In this document: piece by piece, positions 6,606 to 10,880 of the stretch
Position numbering within the stretch: position 1 is the stretch's first letter
Layout of the letters: each line of letters starts with the position of its first letter
From: Spirochaetota bacterium
GTDB taxonomy: Bacteria > Spirochaetota > Spirochaetia > DSM-27196 > PWMO01
Direction of reading: 5' to 3'
Assembly (NCBI GenBank): GCA_009908925.1
Contig: JAAAOH010000284.1
Location: 1 to 10,880, forward strand
DNA: 10,880 bases
Position numbers and translations under genes: made by a program
Notes under the pieces: model-generated
The model's database searches: none
The model's input: only the letters and a program-made list of their open reading frames with translations
Told to the model about the DNA's origin: nothing

Positions 6606-6634
6606 TTGAAATTAAAGAAATTTGGCTTTAAAAT
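6606..6634 (+). promoter_or_regulatory. Sigma-70-like promoter for fapA
   Basis: TTGAAA (6606-6611) and TAAAAT (6629-6634) are separated by exactly 17 nt in an AT-rich pocket of an otherwise GC-rich window. Each hexamer matches five of six consensus bases. Transcription would start near 6641, only about 6 nt before the fapA ATG at 6647. A weaker overlapping alternative is TTTGGC (6621-6626) with TATTAT (6643-6648), which would move the true start codon downstream. Confidence 0.6.
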
Positions 6635-6646
6635 CTTTTTAGTATT

Positions 6647-8119
6647 ATGAGCAAGCCAGATATGCCGGACATGTCGGCCATGAGCGAAGAGAGCACCCGA
6701 GGGCCTGAGGCCGGCCCCGCGATCCGGGGAGACGGCCGGGTCGAAATCACCATAGATGAGGACGTGATGAGCGCCCGCGCCCTGCTCACGCCCGCCTCCT
6801 CGGACGGGCGCCCGGTGACCCGCGGCTACATCGAGCAGCTGCTTCTGCGGGAGGGCGTTACCCACGGCATCGACTGGCAGGCGATCGATGCGGCCGTCGA
6901 GGAGTGCACATCCCATGTCCCCGGCGCCGAGCGTCCCGGAGAGGTCACCATTGCACGCGGCACGCCGCCGGTTGCGCGAGTTCGCAGCCATTTCAGCCTT
7001 CACCCCTCGTTCGCTGCCGTTCGAGAGCTCATAGACCAGGCGTCGGTCGATCCCGCGGCAGCGCTGCATCAGGCTCGAAGCCTGCCGGTTGCCTTCGGCG
7101 GGCAGACCGTTGCAGTACTCGAGAGCGAGCGCGCCGGCACCCCCGGCACCAATGTACGCGGTGAGGCGGTTCCCTTCGACGACGCGCCGGTTGAGTCCCT
7201 GTCCGCCGGACGGAATACCCGTCTGCAGGGGGACCGCATCGTGGCCGCAAAGAGCGGGCTCCTTCGGATCTCGAAGAGTGAGCTTGTCGTGGAGCGTGAT
7301 CTTTCCCTCAACTGTGACGTCGATAACTCCACCGGCGACATATCTTTTCCCGGAAACCTCGCCCTCAGCGGCACCGTTGCGGACGGGTATCGCCTGTGGG
7401 TCGGCGGCGATCTGCAGGCGAAGGAGACGCTGGACGCCCACGAGGTGTTCTGCCGCGGCGGGCTTTCGGCAGCCGGCGGCATTATCGGGAAGCGGCGGGC
7501 ACTCGTTCGGTGTCGTGGAAAGGTACGCGGGAAGTTCGTGGAAAGCTGCACCGTGGAGTCGAAGTCGAGTGTGTTCGTGGAGAGCTTCTGCTACAACGCC
7601 CGTATCATGTGCCTCGATCGCCTCGTGATGGGGCAACACGGAAAGATCGTCGGCGGGGAGGTTCGCACCGCGCACGGGGTGAGCGCCGATGAGATCGGGA
7701 ACCGCGCCGAAGTCGCCACCCGCATCGTGGTCGGCTCGGACTTCATCATCGCGCGGAAGCTCCTCATCACCAAAGAGAAGATCGAGAGCCTGCAGGCCTC
7801 CATCGACCGCGTCGACCGGCGCCTGGCCGAGCGGCCGTCCGAGAGCCTGCGGAATCGACGTCTTCGGCTCGCCGAAAAGCTGAGCGGCCACACGGTGGTC
7901 CTCGAAAACCTCGTGAAGAAGCTCGACAGAAACGAGCAGGCGACGGTCGTCGCCCGCAGCGCGGTCTATCCGGGCACGGTGATCGAGATCTGTCGGGCGA
8001 TCTATACGGTGGAGGAGGCTATGGGGCCGAGCCTGTTCCGGCTCGACGTCCCCGCGGCCCGCATCGTCGTCGAGGCACCGTCCGGCGACGTCGACGGCGA
8101 GCTCGAAGCGCAGAGCTGA
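6647..8119 (+). CDS. fapA: FapA / DUF342 family protein
   Basis: This 490-residue cytoplasmic protein belongs to the FapA (DUF342) family, linked to polymer-binding roles at the membrane or flagellum. In Vibrio and Pseudomonas the family affects polar flagellar or signalling-protein placement. After a Met-rich, poorly conserved N-terminus (1-25), the FapA N-terminal domain covers about 28-200 (RVEITIDEDVMSARALLTPA, VTHGIDW, VTIARGTPP). Residues about 220-390 form a Gly- and Val-rich beta-helix-like repeat (GDISFPGNLALSG, WVGGDLQAKETLDAHEVFCRGG, GGEVRTAHGVSADEIGN). A probable coiled coil lies at about 365-425 (ITKEKIESLQASIDRVDRRL onwards), followed by a final short beta region. No Shine-Dalgarno precedes the ATG at 6647. 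Other in-frame ATGs at 6662, 6671 and 6680 also lack one, so the start is uncertain by up to 11 codons. The gene is isolated from any flagellar or chemotaxis gene in view. Spirochaetes often carry several such genes. Confidence 0.85.
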   Translation: MSKPDMPDMSAMSEESTRGPEAGPAIRGDGRVEITIDEDVMSARALLTPASSDGRPVTRGYIEQLLLREGVTHGIDWQAIDAAVEECTSHVPGAERPGEVTIARGTPPVARVRSHFSLHPSFAAVRELIDQASVDPAAALHQARSLPVAFGGQTVAVLESERAGTPGTNVRGEAVPFDDAPVESLSAGRNTRLQGDRIVAAKSGLLRISKSELVVERDLSLNCDVDNSTGDISFPGNLALSGTVADGYRLWVGGDLQAKETLDAHEVFCRGGLSAAGGIIGKRRALVRCRGKVRGKFVESCTVESKSSVFVESFCYNARIMCLDRLVMGQHGKIVGGEVRTAHGVSADEIGNRAEVATRIVVGSDFIIARKLLITKEKIESLQASIDRVDRRLAERPSESLRNRRLRLAEKLSGHTVVLENLVKKLDRNEQATVVARSAVYPGTVIEICRAIYTVEEAMGPSLFRLDVPAARIVVEAPSGDVDGELEAQS

Positions 8120-8138
8120 AACCCGCGGTCGACAGGGG

Positions 8139-8152
8139 CGGGCCCCGGCCCG
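8139..8152. terminator. Short perfect GC hairpin between fapA and algJ-like gene
   Basis: CGGGC (8139-8143) and GCCCG (8148-8152) form a perfect 5-bp stem with a 4-nt loop, in the 52-bp gap between two convergent stop codons. No T-tract follows on either strand. Its placement suggests a weak bidirectional terminator, but the structure is small for that role. Confidence 0.25.
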
Positions 8153-8171
8153 ACTACTCGCCGAGGCGTGC

Positions 8172-9455
8172 CTATTCCCCGGAGCGCGGCTGCTCACTGC
8201 GGGCCGGCTGTTCCCCGAGGCGCGAGAGCGCGCGCTCGGACAGTCCGGCGGCGAGGTAGCGCTCAGGGATCTCCCATATGACGAGCTCCGGCGGCTGATC
8301 GGTGATTGTCTCACCGCGGAGGTACTCCTCCATCGGCTCGAAGGGCCCTTCACCCTCCGCCGCCACGGTGAGCACGTCGGCCTCGATGGCCTCCGCAAGG
8401 GCTCCGGGGAAGCCCCACAGCTCATCAGCGCTGTAGCTCGTGCCCACGAGGGTTACCGGGATGGACGGGTCGTCGAAGAGACCGCCGGAGTCGGAGTCGG
8501 CGGCGGCAGTCTCGTAGCGGGTGAGGCTGTCGGGCGCGGGACCGAACGCCACATCAAAGGGCCCGAGCGGGAGGAAGCGCAGCAGGTCGCCGCGGTGGGC
8601 CACGGTACCGGCGGCGTCCCGCTCGAATCGTGTGCGGGGAACGCCTCTGCGCTCGAGAAGTCCCGAAACCTCACCGGCGACAGCCCGCGCGACCGCCGCC
8701 GCACCCTCGGGTGTCCAGTGAGTATCGGTGCGCAGGAACACCTCCGTCCCGGCGCTCCGCGCGCGGCGGAGCGCGCCCCGCGCGTCGACGACGGCGGCCG
8801 GCGGCGTCCGGGGGCGGCCAACCGCGGCGCCGTCAACGCCCGCGGCGCCTCCGTCCCCGGCGCTGTCATCCCCGGCGCTGTCATCCCCGGTGGCGCCTCC
8901 GTCCCCGGCGCCGCCGCGCAGCGCGGTGAGCGCGCGCTCGTAGCGGCGGTCGACCATGTGCGGCAGCCCGTATCCGGGCAGGCGGTCCTCGTACACGCGC
9001 GCTTTCGCCGGAAGAAGCACCACTGCGAGTGCCGCGTCCCGCTCGCCCAGCGCCCGCGCCACCGCTTCAATATAGGCGACGGCCTCCTCCACGCGTTGCG
9101 CATCACGTGGATAGGTTTCGAGCTCCTCGGCGGTGAAGAGCCAGTCATCGGCTCCGATGATCAGTCCCGGTCCGCCTTCGGAGAACAGGCTGTAGCGGAT
9201 TGCCGTCCACAGATGGAGGGCAGGCTCGTAGAGCGGAAGCGCCTGCTCGAAGGCCCCTTCGAACCGGGAGGTCCACTCTCCCGTGCGGAGTGAGCCCGGA
9301 GGCGCGTCCTCCATCCGGGCAAAGGCTGCGGCGGAGAGCAGGACACCGGCTGCCAGCACGAGCAGAAAGGCTCCGAAGACCAGGCCCGTTGCGAGGCGCG
9401 GGCTGTGGGTTTCCTGTGGTGTATCGGTCGCTGTCTCCTGCGCCATCTCCTGCAT
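8172..9455 (-). CDS. AlgJ/AlgX-like SGNH O-acetyltransferase, membrane-anchored
   Basis: This 427-residue protein probably transfers acetyl groups to a sugar polymer in the periplasm, receiving them by way of the adjacent MBOAT protein. Residues 22-46 are a single membrane anchor after a short cytoplasmic N-terminus. The rest resembles the AlgJ/AlgX/DHHW SGNH-like fold. It has GADDWLF (101-107), the catalytic Asp/His motif TDTHWTPEG (D244, H246), RGDLL (288-292) and the nucleophile motif GTSYS (338-342, Ser340). All three catalytic residues are thus in place. A Gly/Asp/Ala-rich insert (about 181-213) carries tandem repeats and is probably a disordered loop. Translation may begin at the ATG at 9455, 2 nt after the MBOAT stop, or at the in-frame ATG at 9446, which has better spacing from GAGG. 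The close packing implies translational coupling with the MBOAT gene. The acetylated polymer is unknown; alginate itself is unlikely, since no alginate genes are present. Confidence 0.85.
   Translation of the reverse strand: MQEMAQETATDTPQETHSPRLATGLVFGAFLLVLAAGVLLSAAAFARMEDAPPGSLRTGEWTSRFEGAFEQALPLYEPALHLWTAIRYSLFSEGGPGLIIGADDWLFTAEELETYPRDAQRVEEAVAYIEAVARALGERDAALAVVLLPAKARVYEDRLPGYGLPHMVDRRYERALTALRGGAGDGGATGDDSAGDDSAGDGGAAGVDGAAVGRPRTPPAAVVDARGALRRARSAGTEVFLRTDTHWTPEGAAAVARAVAGEVSGLLERRGVPRTRFERDAAGTVAHRGDLLRFLPLGPFDVAFGPAPDSLTRYETAAADSDSGGLFDDPSIPVTLVGTSYSADELWGFPGALAEAIEADVLTVAAEGEGPFEPMEEYLRGETITDQPPELVIWEIPERYLAAGLSERALSRLGEQPARSEQPRSGE
8844..8910. repeat. In-frame tandem repeat inside the AlgJ-like gene
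   Basis: A perfect 19-nt repeat, ggcgcctccgtccccggcg, occurs at 8844-8862 and 8892-8910, 48 nt apart. Between them a 15-nt unit, ccccggcgctgtcat, is present twice in tandem (8855-8869 and 8870-8884). Both periods are multiples of three, so the reading frame is kept. On the minus strand they encode AGDGGA twice (residues 183-188 and 199-204) and GDDSA twice (190-199). The array looks like slippage-generated expansion in a surface-exposed loop. Confidence 0.85.
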
Positions 9456-9457
9456 CC

Positions 9458-10880
9458 TCAGAACTGAAAGTACAGAAACGGTGAATAGCTTTCGGCCACC
9501 AGTTTCACCACACCGGCAATAAAGAGCAGGGATACTGCGGCGTCACGGGTTCGCAGTGCCAGGACGGGGGTGCCGGGCCGCCGCACCGAGCGCTCGAGAG
9601 CGGGCCCCGCGTAGATGAGCACCACGCCGAGGAGGAGGGCCGCGACGGCGAGTCCGTCCACCTGCCACGCCATCGCGTTGCTCAGCCCGAGTCCATGCAC
9701 ACCGACGAGTCCCGCTGCGAGGTCCCCGGCAGTCGCCAGATCCGGGGAGCGGAAGAGGATCCACCCGGCGAGGACGAGGGTCATCGCGTAGATGTTGCCG
9801 GCGACCGCCGTCACTGCCACTGCTGCTCGGGTGGCGCCGCCACCGACGTCCGCCGGGGCCGGCGCGCGGCCGGTAGCCGCCACGGGGGCGGGCTCCTCCC
9901 TCCGGCGACCTTCGCGCCGCCGCGTGACCAGACGCTCGACGGCCAGCCACAGCCCGTGCCAGGCACCCCACAGCACGAAGGTCCACGCCGCGCCGTGCCA
10001 CAGCCCCCCGATGACCATCACGGTGAGGAGGTTCGCATAGGTGCGCCGGCTTCCCCGGCGATTCCCGCCGAGGGGGATGTAGAGGTAGTCGCGCAACCAG
10101 CGCGAGAGGCTCATGTGCCACCGGCGCCAGAACTCGGTGATGCTCCTCGAGGTGTAGGGACGGTCAAAGTTCTCGGGAAACCGAAAGCCGATCATGAGGC
10201 CGAGTCCGATTGCCATATCCGAGTAGCCCGAGAAATCGAAGAAGATCTGCACGGCGTAGGCCGTGAGGCCGAGCCAGGCATCTCCCGCGTGGGGCGCCGC
10301 CACCCCGAACCCTGCGTTCGCCAGGGATGCGACGCTGTCGGCGATGAGCACTTTCTTGGCGAAGCCGATCATAAATCGCCAGGCGCCCTCGGAGAATCGG
10401 GGGATCGAGTGCTCGCGGGCGGCGAGTTGGGGGGCGATGTGGCCGTAGCGCACGATGGGCCCCGCGACGAGCTGCGGAAAAAGGGTGATGTAGGCGGCGA
10501 CGTCGAGATAGCTCTTCGCCGGCTCCGCATCACCGCGATAGACATCGATGAGGTAGCTCGTCGCCTGGAAGACGTAGAAGGAGATCCCGATGGGAAGAAT
10601 CACCTGCCACGCGGTGATCTCTTGCCCGCCGAGCATGAGGAGGAGGGAGCTGAGGCTGTCGATGCCGAAGTTGAAGTACTTGAAGTAGGCGAGGGTGCCG
10701 ATGTTCAGCAGGATCCCGGCGGTCAGTGCGCGCTTCGCGCGGGCGCGCCCCAGGGGAAGGTTTCGCTCGATCGAGCGGCAGAGCAGGTGCGACCATGCGG
10801 TCGTCGCGACCATGAGCAGCAGAAAGTCGAGCCGCCACCAGCCGTAGAAGGCAAGACTTGCGGCGAGGATCCACGCCGAG
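9458..10880 (-). CDS. MBOAT family membrane O-acyltransferase, AlgI-like (5' partial)
   Basis: This polytopic membrane protein is cut at the right edge. About 473 codons are visible; the frame stays open to 10880 and reads LAASLAFYGWWRLDFLLLM at the edge, typical of the region after the first AlgI helix. AlgI-type MBOAT proteins carry acetyl groups across the inner membrane for transfer to exported polysaccharides. Visible motifs, numbered from the Met at 10813, are ISFYVFQATSYLIDVYRG (77-94), PQLVAGPI (113-120), FFDFSGYSDMAIGLGLMIGF (191-210), EFWRRWHMSLSRWLRDYLYI (227-246) and GGLWHGAAW (269-277). The last contains the conserved catalytic His273; a second His is H286. Residues 297-330 form an Arg-, Pro- and Ala-rich loop that is longer than I expect and is probably cytoplasmic. 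The gene runs into the AlgJ-like gene after 2 nt. The two proteins likely form one O-acetylation complex. The Met at 10813 is internal and not the start. Confidence 0.93.
   Translation of the reverse strand, partial: SAWILAASLAFYGWWRLDFLLLMVATTAWSHLLCRSIERNLPLGRARAKRALTAGILLNIGTLAYFKYFNFGIDSLSSLLLMLGGQEITAWQVILPIGISFYVFQATSYLIDVYRGDAEPAKSYLDVAAYITLFPQLVAGPIVRYGHIAPQLAAREHSIPRFSEGAWRFMIGFAKKVLIADSVASLANAGFGVAAPHAGDAWLGLTAYAVQIFFDFSGYSDMAIGLGLMIGFRFPENFDRPYTSRSITEFWRRWHMSLSRWLRDYLYIPLGGNRRGSRRTYANLLTVMVIGGLWHGAAWTFVLWGAWHGLWLAVERLVTRRREGRRREEPAPVAATGRAPAPADVGGGATRAAVAVTAVAGNIYAMTLVLAGWILFRSPDLATAGDLAAGLVGVHGLGLSNAMAWQVDGLAVAALLLGVVLIYAGPALERSVRRPGTPVLALRTRDAAVSLLFIAGVVKLVAESYSPFLYFQF

Noticed and set aside
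6374..8425. Open frame of 683 codons on the minus strand spanning smsC, the promoter region, fapA and the end of the AlgJ-like gene
   Set aside because: It crosses three well-supported genes and a convincing promoter, shows no domain, and has shadow-like composition.
8595..9293. Open plus-strand frame of 232 codons antisense to the AlgJ-like gene
   Set aside because: It is a GC-driven shadow of a gene whose catalytic DTHW and GTSYS motifs are on the other strand; no RBS or motif was seen.
10530..10874. Alternative minus-strand frame at the right edge
   Set aside because: It is a shifted frame of the MBOAT gene, which continues in its own frame to the edge with typical MBOAT residues.
1..10880. 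tRNA, rRNA, CRISPR array, insertion sequence or prophage remnants
   Set aside because: No cloverleaf-like sequence, regularly spaced repeats, transposase-like product or terminal inverted repeats were seen by eye. A covariance-model scan was not possible.

Overview
This is a GC-rich bacterial window with tightly packed genes, many probable anaerobe traits and no mobile elements, RNA genes or CRISPR array that I can see. The gene set suggests a free-living, anaerobic or microaerobic bacterium. I lean towards a spirochaete: it has a free-standing FapA/DUF342 gene, a two-gene SufB/SufC-like iron-sulphur system and a eukaryote-like formate-tetrahydrofolate ligase. This assignment rests on remembered family resemblance and is an inference; a deltaproteobacterial source is not excluded.

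Left part (1-2699). The left edge holds the first codons of an exported protein on the minus strand. Divergent from it is a secreted calcineurin-like metallophosphoesterase (168-1505, +). This meets, tail to tail, a minus-strand pair made of a class I methyltransferase (1878-2699) followed by a small DUF2784-like membrane protein (1426-1851). The last 80 nt of the phosphoesterase and of the DUF2784 gene overlap on opposite strands. The methyltransferase closely resembles the mycobacterial phthiotriol-dimycocerosate methyltransferase family, which suggests a lipid or polyketide-like substrate, but no biosynthetic cluster is in view.

Centre (2700-8119). A 291-bp divergent spacer leads to formate-tetrahydrofolate ligase fhs (2991-4757, +). 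Convergent to it is a minimal SUF-like (SMS) cassette, smsC-smsB (6518-4846, -), with a 4-nt ATGA overlap. Divergent from smsC is fapA (6647-8119, +), which starts beside an AT-rich promoter so close that its mRNA could be nearly leaderless.

Right part (8172-10880, -). An AlgI-like MBOAT membrane O-acyltransferase, cut by the window edge, is followed after 2 nt by an AlgJ/AlgX-like SGNH acetyltransferase. Together these form a typical two-gene cassette for O-acetylating a surface or exported glycan. The AlgJ-like gene carries an in-frame tandem repeat.

I found no convincing wholly new system. The most worthwhile leads are the SMS iron-sulphur pair without a desulphurase nearby, the PMT-like methyltransferase with its DUF2784 partner, the divergent motifs in the formate-tetrahydrofolate ligase, and the possible leaderless start of fapA.
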